The notes under the pieces were generated by a model, which was not told the DNA's origin, searched no databases, and was given only the letters and a program-made list of their open reading frames with translations. Positions 34,379-46,384 of a DNA stretch of 64,000 nt are shown here, piece by piece. This DNA comes from Alligator mississippiensis. Taxonomy: Eukaryota; Chordata; Crocodylia; Alligatoridae. Position numbers and translations under genes: made by a program. Positions within the stretch are counted from its first letter, which is position 1, and each line of letters begins with the position of its first letter. The stretch is taken from NCBI RefSeq assembly GCF_030867095.1, contig NC_081828.1, positions 209,752,978 to 209,816,977 of the forward strand, in the 5' to 3' direction.

Positions 34379-35565
34379 ATGCCAGGAATGAAACAGATGA
34401 GTCAGTGACTTTTCTAGTTTGATGTAAAGGTCAGGAAAGAATGGGTTTTCATGAGGGATTTAAATGACGGAAATTTATCTTAGAGACCAGCTCAGGAAGG
34501 CCTGGGGATTCTTACCCATGGCATTAATCATGAATGAAATGTAGCCATCTCCCTGGGCTTGACCACAGGAGTTAGTTCTTACCTCTTTGTGACAGCAGAT
34601 GCTCACTCCGAGGTGAGGGAACAGCAGCACCCTGTAGAAAAGGCTGAAGTTTGAGCACTTTGTAGTCTCAGTCTATGCGAGAAGCCTGAGGCACATATGA
34701 AAGAAAAAAAACATCTTTTGGTGATGCTGACTTCCTCACTTGAGCTCGCAGTCTGGGGGGGTTTTTTGCTAGAAAGGGAACAACAGAGTGAGCTGATAAA
34801 ATAAATCCTTTCCATTCGATGTCAACTGCTCACTAAGAGGCAGATGCTAAGATATGAAGTACCTACACCAAGTCCCATACATGTGCCTAGAGATGAAGGG
34901 CGGCGTGTGTTTGGACCTGTTCGTTTGGGCGCAGCATTTGGGAGTGGTGAAGAAAACGGTAGAATCTATCTTGCTTTTTGTGCAAGAGCATATAACAGTA
35001 CACCCTTTGGGGCCATTATATTTGTAACCCAAGATGTTACCCTGTGCTGGGAGAGCCAGTCTTTGCTGGCATAGAGCAGGCTGTTTCTGTCTATGTGCCT
35101 GGATTCGTTTCACAATGGACAACCAAGAGGTCCCTGCTGGGTAGGCAGCAATGAGCCTCTGGGGCCTAACAAAATCCTGTGGAAGTTTAGTAGGTATAGA
35201 AACCTGTTGTCCTTTGGCTGTCCAGTCAGAAGACGTGGTCAGGAATTCTCCATCAAATGCTGAATATTAACAATAAAAAATAGGTTGAAAATAAAACTAA
35301 ACATTTCAACACTAGCCAAACAAAATGTTTCGACTGATCTGATTTCAACACTTTTTAGAGTCCATGTCTGCAAGACACTGAAATGAGCTCTTCATCTCAA
35401 TTTGAAAAAATGTCTGCTACCTTGAAAATTCAAAGACGATAGGGATACCATTTCCTTCCAAGATCTTATACTCTTCCCTAGTACTATGACCAAGTTTCTA
35501 CTTTTTGTAGGATTCCTTTTGGAGTTCAACTCATTGAAGGGACCACTGTTTAGCTAAGCTGGTCT
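34379..35565. other. No recognised feature
   Basis: There is no supported gene, and no repeat that I recognise. Confidence 0.3.
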
Positions 35566-35569
35566 CCTG

Positions 35570-35811
35570 TTGTACTTCCTACTCTTCCATTGAATGGGAA
35601 AACTCATACCTGCACCCTTAAAGGGGCTTCCTTAAAGTATTGTCAGCTCTCCTGGACTCCTTTTTCCCTCCGACTGGCTTCCCAGAGGATCCTGCCCACC
35701 AGTTCCATAAGTCTATAAAAGTTTGCTCTTCTGAAGTCAAACGCCCTTACTCAGCTGTCCTCCTTCCTTCCTCCCCTTAGGATCTTGAAATCTATCATTT
35801 CATGGTCACGG
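35570..35811 (-). mobile_element. Old CR1 LINE, 3'-side part of an interrupted copy
   Basis: The plus-strand text CAGCTGTCCTCCTTCCTTCC, GATCTTGAAATCTATCATTTCATGGTCAC is the reverse complement of the CR1 endonuclease-to-linker region (the R..HEMIDFKI.. block; compare the 24.5-kb copy). It stops at 35811, and the adjoining upstream part of the same ORF appears at about 36,950. A GC-rich MITE-like element lies between. Confidence 0.65.
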
Positions 35812-36948
35812 GAATGTCTTTACATGCAAATACTGCTGGATGGGTTTACTCCCAAGTAATTTACTTGGAAGTAAACCCATCCTGGGGAGACAGCTACATG
35901 TGCACTCATTTGGGAACAGATTTGCTGCTCCTGGCAGCACCCCCTCTGGCCCTGCATTGGGTCCTTGCAGCAACCAAGGGGAGCAGGAGGCTCCTCCTGG
36001 GCGCTAGCTCAGGGGCTGGCAGGGAGTATGGGGCCAGGAGATTGCTCCCTGTCCCTGGAAGCTGCTTGCCACCAGGATAGGCTCCAGTGATGAAGCCCAG
36101 ACAGGGACAATGTCAGGGCTCCTGCCCCGGCAGCATGAAGCTCCTAGCTCCAGTTCCCCAATCAGGGACAGGGGGTTTGGAAAGAGCTCTGTGGGAGGAG
36201 CAGGACCCAGCCCCATGCCCTGATCCACCAGCAGATCGGGACAGGAGGGCTGGGATCTGCCCCTCCCCTGCAGTTCTTTCCAAGTCCCATGACTCGATTA
36301 CCGATTGGGACATGAGGCTGGGAAAGTTGTGGGACTGGGACCTGCCCCTGACTGGGACAGTTCTTGGCCACCGTTGGGCTGCACTGAGAAGTCTGCACAG
36401 GCAGCTTGGAGCTGGCTGAGGACAGTCCCATTTTGGGCAGTCCCCAGCCAGGTCCAGGCTGCATGTGCAGACTTCCTTGTGCAACCTGGGGCTGGTGAGG
36501 AACTGTCCCGGTCTGGGGCAGGTCCCACCCAGCTCCAGGCTGGGCAGGGAATCCTCCCCATGCAGGGAGCTTCCTGCTCCAGCACCACAACTGCAGAGCA
36601 AGGGCTGAGAGCTCCCTGCTGCCAGGCAGAGGGACATTGTCCCCACGCAAACTCCGGTGTTGGAGCCTGCCCTGGCAGCAGGCAGCTCCCATGGGCAGGG
36701 AGCAATCCCACCCGCCCCCCCACTACCCAGGTAACCAGGAGTAAATTTGCTCCCGGTCAGCTGTCTACACGTGCTTTACTGCACAGTAATTACTTGGCAG
36801 TTAATTTGCTACTTGCACTTGCAGGTAGCAAATTAACTGCTGAGTAGAGCAAATTACTGTACAGTAAGGGTCTGCATATGTAGATGGTGATGCTTATTAT
36901 GCAGTAATTTGCTCTACTGCACAGTAAAGCATCATGTGTAGATACACC
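35812..36948. mobile_element. MITE-like GC-rich element inserted in an old CR1
   Basis: The left end is GGGAATGTCTTTACATGCAA and the right end CATCATGTGTAGATACACCCC; the inverted match GGG..TGT.T..ACATG is imperfect. The right 200 bp contain many TACTGCACAGTAA motifs in both orientations, as at 14.6-14.8 kb. The body is GC-rich with CAGGAGATTGCTCCCTG and repeated GGGACTGGGACCTGCCC-like phrases. It is the same family as 14,596-16,835. Large open frames (up to 180 codons) overlap on both strands and show only low-complexity composition. No transposase was recognised. Confidence 0.6.
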
Positions 36949-38125
36949 CCCTGTCATCCGTGTTATCTTCCACCTTCACACTCTTAAAGAATTCCTCCCT
37001 GTTTGTGAGCAATGAGTTCAGAAGAGCTTCACCCCTTGTTGGCCTTTCTAACATCTGTATCAAAAAGTTATCCCCAGCACCCTCCAGGAATCTGCTGGAC
37101 TGCTTGTGCACTACAGTGTCTCCCTCCCAGCAGGTGCTCCAATAAGTAAAGTCCCCCACGAGAACCAACTCCTGTGATTTGAAAGCTTCCACCAGTTGTT
37201 TAAAGAAGGCCTCATTCATCTCCTCCTCCTGGTTTGGTGGCTAGCAGACACCTACCATGACATCCTCCCTGCTACTCTCTCCTCTGATCTTTACACAGAG
37301 GCCTTCAACAGGCCTACCTTCAACTTCATCCTGAACCTCTGAACAGGTATTCATCACTTCTATATATAGGGCAACACCGCCTCCTTTTTTCCTCTCCGTC
37401 TTTCCTGAACAAGCTATACCTATCTATGACCATACTCCAGTCATGTGAGCTATCCCACCACATCTCTGTAATCCCAACTACATCATAATTCTGTACTTGT
37501 ACCAGGACCTCCAGCTCTACCTCTTTGTTTCCCATACATCTTGCATTAGCGTATAAACATTTCAGGTATCTAACTGACCGGCCTATCCTCTCCCTGAGAA
37601 TATTGCTAAGCCTTCCATTATTTCTTCCCCTTACTAAGTTTTTATTCAGGTCCCCAGTCCCTTTACTTAGCTCTCAGTTTCTGTGTCCATCCCCTACTGA
37701 ACCTAGTTTGAAGCCCTTCTCATTAGGTTAGCAAGCCTGTACATGAAGACATGCTTCCCTCTCTCCATCAGGTAGAAGCCATGTCTTCCTACCAGTCCAT
37801 TTTCCTGGAATACTATCCCATGGTTGAAGAAGCCCTGCTGGTGGCACCATTTACACAGCACTGTGTTGATCTCCAGGATGTATCTACTCCTAACCAAGCC
37901 TTTTACCCTTGAAGAAAGACCATGTGGGCCCCTATCCCTTTCACCTTTGCTCCCAGAGCCATGTAGTCACTTTTGATCTGCTCAAGATCACACCTGGCAG
38001 TATCATTATTGCCCACCTAGATGGACAGTATGGGAAAGTAATCAGAGGGCCGAATGAGTCTGGACAACCTTTCCATGACTTGATTTGCACCAGACTACTT
38101 TTCACTTCTATAAGGTGAAATTATT
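36949..38125 (-). mobile_element. Old CR1 LINE: endonuclease and ORF1 esterase remnants
   Basis: Minus-strand pieces occur in the expected order. Near 37.8 kb is an esterase tail (HGFYLMERGKHVF, where younger copies read DDLHLSPRGKHLF). At 37,326-37,535 is the endonuclease block NYDVVGITEMWWDSSHDWSM. At 36,932-37,219 are LVLVGDFTYWSTCWEG and ERPTRGEALLNSLLTNREE. Plus-strand text near 38.0 kb (GCCCACCTAGATGGACAGTATGG) corresponds to the esterase region at 49.6 kb. Frames are broken and key residues changed (GDFTY for GDLNY), so the copy is old. It is not continuous with any 3' end. Confidence 0.8.
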
Positions 38126-40660
38126 CTCCAGACCTGAGTAACCTTTTTCTTTCCCCTCTGGCCCAAGTTTGCTTGTCCATCTCAAGATTTGGATCTTCAT
38201 AGGTATTTTCAGTTCACAAATCCCACTGAATTCCATAAGACATCCAAGTTCCAGATAAAACTTTGGAAATCAGACCGCAAAACAGAGAACTTCTAATTAA
38301 CACACCTTTCTGAGTATTTTGGCCATTGGGCTTTGTATTTTCAAAGTGAAATATGAACATTAAAAAACACAGCATTCTCATTAGGTAGATAAGCAGTAAA
38401 CATTTTATTCATGGGACTGTTGAGGTACTCAGGACTGGCTCTAAAGCCCTCCAAAGTCCAAAAAAGACCTCCGTTTTCTTGTTCTGCTTTGGGTCAGGCT
38501 CTTAAGTTTGCCCAAGGACTGCATTTGAAAGCCAGGTGTTCCTAGCCTTAGCTACACATCTTGCACCTTATACTGGGCTGCCTCTTGCAACCAAAACTCC
38601 AACTGAACTAGACCCGAGGATGTCCAAAAAAGGCTTTCAGACTTTTTCAGAACAATAAACCATGAGCTGGTTTAGTGCCTGCAGCAGACTTAGCCAAGGT
38701 TATTCTCATGCTATTTCCAGCCCAAACAAACCCAGAGAGAGTCCCAGAAACCTCATGAGAAAGACAGATCTTGTGGGATTTCTCAGTGTGATTCCCAAAA
38801 CAAATAGGCTGGGATCAAAAATTCAAACAATCCACTATGGATCATTCAAAGGCAACCTACAACCACCCTCTGCTCCCTTTGCCCAACTCCCAGTACTAGG
38901 GAGTGTGCCCTTGGTTTCCATTGCACTTGGGGCATCAATGAAAGCCTGGGCTTTTTAGTACAATCTGCTGTTCTGATGAGCCGGGAGTGCGGAGGTAACC
39001 GTGCGTGTGAATTTCCTCTGCAGCAGATTTTGATGCTGCAGTAGTTAATTAAAATGGGCTGGGTGATGCGACAGCTGTAAACGCAAAGATGGGCTTTTTC
39101 AAATAAGCCCCATTTGTTCCACATGTGCATTTGATAGATAACTTTTGGTTACTTAATGTGAAACCAATAATTATGGAAATGACAGCTAGTGCCAGACAAT
39201 GACATGGAGCTGAGAGGATGGGATTCGAGAGACACTGAAAGGGGTGTTTTCTTCTAGCATGCACATTGTCAGTAAACTGATAATGCAGAACCTTGTACTC
39301 CACACCAAAGGAAAGTCTAAAACCAGCTCTGCAGAGCATGTGAGAGCACTGGGCAAGGGGTGGTGAGGAGTGTTACTCCACTCCTTGGTTAGTACAGTGA
39401 AGCCAGCACAGGTGAAAGGCAAAAGTATCACAGTTGACACTGCTGGTTGCAAATGATCATCCTGCAGGAACAAGTGGAAAGCAGGGAAGGGATCCTAGCA
39501 TCTGTAAAACCCAGGTCCTCTCTGATCAATTTATGCGCCGTGCTTAGGAGAAGTCTGAACCCACAATCTAACCCACAGGGTCTTCCCTACACTGCAAAGC
39601 ACCTTTCTATACCTTGTCCGGCTCCTTCTCTGACCTGTCATGGTGAAGAAGGCAACACCTCTTGTCTGTGCACACACTCAATATAATACGAGTTCCACCA
39701 CCCTTGCTCATAGGGAGGGTACTTTACTCTGTGAGGAGTCCCATTGCAATCAATGGATGTTCCCCTGGGTAAGGCAAGTCTCCAGACATTTTAAGCAGGT
39801 GGAACCAGGCCTGAATTAGTACTGGGATTTTAGCTAATGCCTTTCAAATTTTACAGAAGAGGAGACATAGGGCTAACAGAAGGAGTGAGGGACAGGGACC
39901 CGGGGCCACAGAAAAAGCAGGCATCAGCGCTGTTGGCTCTGGGGAGCTCAAGCTCCCCTTTAAAAACAGGAAGTGACCAACCTAGCATCTGTCTACACCA
40001 ATTCCCCAGCACCCCAAGAAGGGATGGTGCCAAGCATGTCCTACCCACTTGTTCCTGCTCCCCACCGCTCCCTGCCCATCCCCTGCCCAGAAATGCAGCA
40101 ACCTCCAGATGCTGCTTTCAAGACTTCTGTCTCCTTAGAAAGCAGCCATCAGGGATGCACCCTGGGAGGTTTCATTGCTGTATTTCACAGTTGGGCACAT
40201 GCAAGACAAAGCAAGAGAACTAGGTATATGATGCAGACACAGCCCTGATGTCAGATCTCCTCTCTATCGCTCTAATTTTGACTTTTGGTTCCACTCAGCT
40301 GCAAAGTCAGCAGCTCAGCTCTTCCTTCCCCACTCAATCCAATCAGTAGCGTCTTCTGTTCTGGTCCCCGTGTCTTTTCTGACTTCATCCTTTCTTTTTG
40401 ATCTTGGCCTTCCTCTCTCCCTCTCCCTTTGGCTTTCACCTCCATCATTCACTCATCATATTTTCTCCTTCACTCTGCAAAACATGCCCTACCTATACCA
40501 GCCTGGACTCTGTGACTCTTTTGGCAGCACTCCTCACAACCAGTGTCATTCTTTCCGGGGCTCACGCTCAGTGGAATATTCTTAGTATCCTCATCCCTGC
40601 ATGCTCAGATACTTCTCACTGCCTGTGATTCAAGTCCATCTAGCAAAGACTTTTGACAAC
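38126..40660. other. No recognised feature over about 2.5 kb
   Basis: No exon chain or transposon ends were found. A weak MIR-like stretch (TTTTACAGAAGAGGAGACATAGGGCT, about 39,849-39,875) may be a SINE scrap. The 128-codon frame at 39,837-40,223 overlaps a minus-strand frame and lacks motifs. Confidence 0.3.
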
Positions 40661-40662
40661 CT

Positions 40663-41089
40663 GGGCATGTCTACACATGTAGTTGCTTGAGCCTAAACTT
40701 AATGCATCTTTGTTTAAGGTGCATTAAGGCAATTTAGGTGCAGGCCTACATGTAGACACATTAATGCACATTAAATTTAAGCTCACATAGCTAAGTCTTG
40801 TTAGCCCATGCATAGCCACGTGAATGTGCATTACAGCAGTGTGCATCCATTGATGCACCCCACATTAACACACATTCAGCATCTACACATGGACTAATGC
40901 GATTCAGCTAATCACACCTAAATTTGGTACTGGCTTTAAGCAGGTATCAAATTTAGGCAGGATTAACCTAAAATGGCCATTTTTAAGGCACATTAAGGGT
41001 GCTCACGTGTGGACATGTGCCCCTGATGCACCTTAAAAATGGCCATTTTAGGCTAACCCCGCATAAAAGAGCCACGTGCAGACAAGCCC
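40663..41089. mobile_element. MITE with GGGCATGTCTACACATG ends
   Basis: The left end is GGGCATGTCTACACATGTAG. The right end, reverse-complemented, is GGGCTTGTCTGCACGTGGCT. Internally many TTAATGCACATTAA-like motifs occur in both orientations. Near the right, ACCTAAAATGGCCATTTTTA (about 40,967) and its inverse TTAAAAATGGCCATTTTAGG (about 41,033) flank a second end-like string GTGTGGACATGTGCCC. The element therefore seems to have an inverted duplication of its right terminus. No transposase or certain target duplication was seen. Confidence 0.7.
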
Positions 41090-41807
41090 ACTCACCCATA
41101 AGAAAAAGATGAAAGAGTGCTTCTGACAGCGACTGCCCTAACTACAGCTCTATATGAGAGAGGACCCAGGAAAAGGAGAACTGCACATATACCCATGTTC
41201 AGCCTTTTCCATGCAAGTCACAGATTCTGCCTTCATGACACAAGCCAGGAGAAAGTGGCAGTATCGTGATTCCAAGCCCAGCACCTTTCACCTTGAAATG
41301 ACCTTGGTTATCATTTACCAAAAATCCAAAAATATAACATGGTCTGTTTTAAGTTTGTTCCTGCCTCAGTTATTCTGATCTCATAGTGCTTGCCAGCCCA
41401 CAGTCCACACCGTGAGGAGCTAAATGAATATTGTACCTTGGATGTTGGGGTATGCCTGCAAAGAAATATCAAGAAAGATGCTCACAGGGTGCTGACTCTC
41501 ATCAGCTATTGAAATCTTTCACATTGATTGGTCCCAAATATCACTGATTTCCAGACAACAAGAAACCATGCAACCATTTATTCCCATAGCATTTCATGCA
41601 GTTTTCCTGCATTGAACCCAATAACTCAGCTTGGCTAGCATAGCTTTCAAAAAGGCCTGGTCTTGACATGAAGACATGAAGAATCCAAACTCTTCAAGGC
41701 CCTCCAAGGTGTGGCAGAAGGCCACCTCTGTTTCTCCCCAAAAACTCTGCTCTGTGACAATTTGGTTAAGATGGGCCCTGAAGAGGACACACACCTTACC
41801 CTATCTC
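41090..41807. other. No recognised feature
   Basis: Nothing is supported. Confidence 0.3.
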
Positions 41808-43455
41808 TGTAAGTAACCTGAGCTGGATACATCCTGACGGAGGGGGGGGAACCTGCTCCCTCTGCCTACATGACTGGCATCACATACCTGGGTGAGGGGC
41901 TTGGGCTCCCTGGGGAGCTAGGAACTGCCAGTCTGCCCAGCAACTAGTGATGCATTTCAAATTGGTTGGCTGACAGCCAACAGGTGCTGGCCTCCATTGG
42001 ACCAGGTAAATGAGGTCATAAGAGCTATATAAGTTAAGGACTGCCCAGGAGGAAGGGGCAGCAGCCAGGAGGGAAAATCAAGACAGAGAAGAGCTGGACC
42101 ATCTGAAACTTGCTCTCTCTCTCTCAACACTCATCATCAAGGAAGTGCCTGCCTCCAGAGGGAATCTCCACCTGCCTCTGGATGATACTTGTGAGTAAGC
42201 TACCTGAGATCTAACTAGATATGTAGCTTGCAGTAACTCAGATGTGTGATCAAAGGCTACCCAGCCACCCTGTTTGCTCTATGGGATTTCTCTGATATTG
42301 CTCTACCCTGTACCCTATTGCAGCCCTACCCCTTGTAACCAATAAAGTTCTCCTTTGTACCTAGCGTGGAAGACTTATTGGGTGTGGGTCCAGATTATGC
42401 CTTGGGGTCCCCTTGGTTCAGCTGACTAAGGGAGACCATTACTTGTGCTTCTGACTGAGGGGAGCATCCCAAGTTCTTGAAGTGAGTCAAGTACCCTCGA
42501 GGGCTACTAGACCTGTGTTTCCCAGGGGGCACAGAGCCAGAATCAAGCCCATCCCTGGGTGGTGGCAGTGTTACCCCCAGGCTAGTGGGTGTGCTCCAGG
42601 AAGGGGGTCGGCTAGACGCGAGGCACCCCAGGGAGGCACTCGGAGCCTGGAAGGTGGTCAGGCGCAATGAGGTGGGTGGCTCAATGCAGGGCTTGGCTCC
42701 CATGAGAGAGAGAGAGAGGGAGAGAGCGAGCCCTGGGCGCTGGGCTGTCGAGGAGAGCTGAAGGCACCATTGGAGAGAGGTTCTTGCAGGATCGGCCACC
42801 AGAGGACAAACCTTGATTTCTCCAGAGAGGAAGCATTGCTGGGGAAGTGGGCCCCCACAGGGCAGGCTGACACGGGTGAAGAGGGTCTGCCGCCTCCACA
42901 ACCCATTGGGGGGGGCGTGTCCACATCCCAGGGCCCTAAAGGGGAGGGGCTTCAGGGAAACCCCTTGGGGAGGTGCTGAGTGCACTCCCTATTTTGAGTT
43001 TGTCGTGTTAAGGGCTATACAGCTAGGGGTATTCTTTAAGGGGGTTTATATGGTTTATGTGTTTTTTTGTCTCAATATGTATATTGGTATTGTTATTTGT
43101 GAAGATTTCAAGAAATAGTATTGTTAATTGACTTGGGTTATACAGGTTAATATCCCTATGTGTTAATTGTGTTGTATAGGTTGTAAGTTATTTGGTTCGT
43201 ATTTGGTATTATATGTGAATTGTGGAATATTATAAATAGTATTATATGTTAAGTCTTGTAAATAGTCTGTTTTATATTAAGTGTCTGTATTTATTCTTGT
43301 AATAAATTGTACGTAGTTAAGTACTTGGTTTCGACCTAGCTCTATAGAGAGGGACGGAAGCCGCTTTAGTAGCTGACCCCTTCCTCAGCACCCTGCCTGA
43401 CCACCACCACTGTCATCGGAGGACAGGGCACACCCCCAGGTGTACCCAGGCTACA
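41808..43455 (+). mobile_element. LTR fossil(s) related to the solo LTR at 50 kb
   Basis: The right part (about 42,890-43,455) follows the same plan as the solo LTR at 49.9-51.0 kb. A CCC..AAAGGGGAGGGGC block is followed by an AT-rich stretch, GTA(C/T)GTAGTTAAG, AGCTCTATAGAGAG, and a right end GGTGTACCCAGGCTACA (against GGCGTACCCGGGTTACA). The left part has a TATA-like AGCTATATAAGTTA near 42,026 and AATAAAG near 42,341; a second AATAAA lies near 43,303. It may be one long LTR or two joined LTRs. The left boundary is uncertain. No internal retroviral genes are seen, and it appears old. Confidence 0.5.
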
Positions 43456-45320
43456 CTCATGAAACAGGATGGTTTCCCCAAATCTTCTACTTTAAAAAAA
43501 AAAAGTTTTTGAAAATGTCAAAATGGCCTATTTTCACATTTTCAAACCAGAAATGTTTGCCTTTGACTAATGTTTCCAAATGAAGTCATTTTGACTTGCA
43601 ATTTAAACTACCAAAAAAAAGGGGGAGGCTGAAAGCAGAGCTAGGTTGAAATCAGAAGGAAATCTTTGGAAGCGATAGAATCAAAACAGTTGAGGGGGAC
43701 TCAAAATAAAGGGTTTATTAAGAGTTTTGCTTAGTGACAATTTTCAAGATTCTTGACTGATCTCATTTTTGGAGAGGAAAAATAGTTCAATAGCTGAAAA
43801 TTCACTTCATCATGTAAGCAAAAAAGAAATCATTCACCTCAAATTAGACTCTCAAAGCAAAGTTTTGGTTCTCTCATCCTTCATAACAAGAACTTGATTG
43901 TGGTATGATGAGCAGCCACCCTGGGGTCTACCTTTTTGTGAGGGCAGGATTTCCTTTCCCCAGTTGTACTTCACCCAATGGTGCACTAACGCACAAGTCA
44001 CACATCCTCTCGCAACATCATCATGTATTCTGACATCCCCATGCCCAGATACTTGAAATATATCCAGGTCTCCCAACTGGCCCCTCTTGCAGGACAAACT
44101 ATGCGATCTGCAAGTGGCAAATTTAAGGATAGGTGGTCATTCCTATCATGCCTGCACTGAAAGAGGAGGTCCTTAATTCTTTACTTTTGTTGCAGGTGCA
44201 TTAGCCACCTCTGGCAACGTTTTCAGTATTCATTCCTTCATTGCATTAGGACATGTGATGCAAACCTAGCAGCAAACTTCCAGAGGCCCCAGCATGCTTG
44301 TTAATGTGAAGACTAGAGGGTGAGTTAATGACCTAAGGCCTGAGGGTGGCTTAATGACCTGAGCTCTCAGAAACCCCAGCACTTTGAAACTTTGCATCTC
44401 AGTGCTCAGGATGGGAGACCATGCAGGGTTTTGAATCAGCACACTAAACAGTCAAACTCTTAATTCTGCCATCGAGGATCCTCTTTTGGTTCCCCTGGAA
44501 GTTGACTGCAAAACTTTCATCAGACCTTGGCGCTGGCAATCTCATAAGATGCAGCTGTCATGCGATTTCTGGCATCTCCTGTTTCTGAACAGGACTCGAC
44601 AGACTATTCGATGGTCTCTAGTGATGATTTTGCATTCATTGCTTCTTCTGGAAGGCTCCTCTAAAGCCTCTCTGCTCTGCTGGATAGAAACACACGTTTC
44701 CTTTCCAGACTAAAGTTCATTAAACACTAGACTATTTCAGAAATCTGACTGATAGTGTCACATAGGGAGCTGCAGGGTGAAAATCTGCCTTATCTGTGGG
44801 CGCTGAGAGCCTGAAAAGCACAATCTGATTTTTGAAAATCTTCCTTCAAATCTTTAGTGGATTCCACCAAAACCATTGGCTCTAGCATCCCACAGATAAT
44901 GGGTAAACTTGGTACCAGGTTCACACTTGGCAAGCAGCATTTTTTTAGTCTATAAGGACCATCTCCAGCCTCCTACCTTTCTTTACGGGGTGGTTACGTC
45001 TCTCCCCGGATGGAGCACGCTATTGAAGAACGGATCCAGGAGGTGGCACTCTCCACACCCTGTGTCAAAACGAGAGCCATGAAACTTTTACTACTGGAGA
45101 AAAATAGGCTGACCTCAGAACCCTAAATCACCTGAATTCCCATCCTCACATGGGGCGTTTGATGGCCCAGCCAAGCAGCAAATGACAAGCAAAAGCAACA
45201 CAAAACTGCTAAAATGACACTGAGGACATAGTGAAAATGTGCACTAAACTTCAGTGGGAAAACAATTAGCAAATCATCGTACAGCTGCAAGAAGGCACAT
45301 CTAGCTCTAGGCTGTGGCCA
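43456..45320. other. No recognised feature over about 1.9 kb
   Basis: No gene or repeat is supported. A short A run occurs at about 43,493-43,504. Confidence 0.3.
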
Positions 45321-45480
45321 TGTTGATCTAAGGACATAGGCAGATAAGGTTCTTTAGGTAAAGTCGATATCTTTTATCAGATATTAGCTATAGATATATT
45401 TATTAAATAAATATATTTTATTTGAGTTGGTCTAATAAAAGATATTGGCTTTAGCCAAAGAACCTCATCTGCATCTAGCT
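45310..45480. repeat. Foldback repeat, relative of the 18.2-kb palindrome
   Basis: The left arm (about 45340-45382) reads GCAGATAAGGTTCTTTAGGT then ATATCTTTTATCAGA. The right arm (about 45430-45472) is its inverse, TTGGTCTAATAAAAGATATT then CCAAAGAACCTCATCTGC. An AT-rich spacer of about 47 bp lies between. Left of the arm, GGCTGTGGCCATGTTGATCTAAGGACAT is the inverse of the tail found right of the 18.2-kb palindrome. It is the same family with a different inversion layout. Confidence 0.8.
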
Positions 45481-45689
45481 GCATACACTTGCCCTACCTC
45501 ATCTCAGGTCCATCCTTTGCTGTGCTGACATAGAAAGCACTTGTCACCTGCGATGACATCCAATTCCTCTTCAAATTCTTACCTAGGCTCCCCTGCATCT
45601 CTGTGTCCTTCATGAACCTGCCCAGTCTCCTGTCAGCTGCCAGGTACCTCTCTGCTGCCAAAACTCCCTCTGCCTGGGCCATGTCACTA

Positions 45690-45902
45690 TTATTACTTCT
45701 TATGACACTACACAGATGCCCTGACATACTCGGGGGGCTCAAATGCATAGTGACAGGCACGTTCCACCCTGAACAGCTCACAAGAAAAGGCACTTAAGTC
45801 ACAGTAGGGAGAAGAGACTTCTCCAAAGTGATGCAGCAAATCAGCGGCAAAGCAAAGAATGAGATCCAAATCCAAAATTCCCCTGTCCACTAAATCACAC
45901 TG
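45690..45902 (-). mobile_element. MIR-type SINE, minus strand
   Basis: Read on the minus strand: a head with GGCAGTGTGATTTAGTGGAC, a core (TTTGCCGCTGATTTGCTGC, AGAAGTCTCTTCTCCCTACTG), and a tail with GAGCTGTTCAGGGTGGAACG and TGTCACTATGCATTTG. This equals the tail of the copies at 8.1 and 53.9 kb. The order fits a full-length MIR. Confidence 0.65.
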
Positions 45903-46002
45903 CCTCTTGGCTACTTGTCTTCATTTCTTCCTTTCCACCCTTCCCAAACCCAGCCGATTTCCTTCGTACTCTCTTCTCCCGTGCCTGACTCTCCCCAGTA
46001 GT

Positions 46003-46142
46003 TGCTTCCTTTTTAAAGAAGAAACTGGACAAGCACCTGGCTGGGGTCATCTGACCCCAGCACTCTTTCCTGCCCAAGGCAGTGGGTTGGACTCGATGAC
46101 CTACTGAGGTCCCTTCCGACCCTAACATCTGTGAAACTATAA
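46003..46142 (+). mobile_element. CR1 LINE 3' end fragment
   Basis: The frame end FKKKLDKHLAGVI (TTAAAGAAGAAACTGGACAAGC...GGGGTCATCTGA) is followed by CAGCACTCTTTCCTGCCC, GGTTGGACTCGATGACCTAC and CCCTTCCGACCCTAACATC. It matches the end of the inner CR1 at 10.9 kb. Confidence 0.85.
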
Positions 46143-46384
46143 AGCACTCCCTTCTCCCCAGCAGCCTATAAACTAAAATCAGTACGTGAAGTAAGATTCC
46201 AGCAATTCACGGGCTAAATCACATTGCTTTTTGCTGGTTATCCCCACAAGACTGACATTTAACTACTGTCTGTTTAGGCCAAAGTCTGCAAAGGCTGCAG
46301 TATAGTTTTGCCAGGGGTCTGACCATAATGCCCAGATCCATTTTCAGCCTGGGATGCCCAAAGGGCTTTCCAGAGAGGGTCAGA

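Noticed and set aside
33628-34408. Two ~200-codon repeat proteins on opposite strands (GGVDIHGTLLGT and NKVPWMSTPPVP repeats)
   Set aside because: The 36-bp unit is a multiple of three and lacks stops in these frames, so both strands stay open automatically. Both frames are explained by the minisatellite.
36087-36847. Several 110-180 codon frames on both strands
   Set aside because: All overlap each other in a GC-rich transposon body with low-complexity composition. None shows a domain or consistent start.
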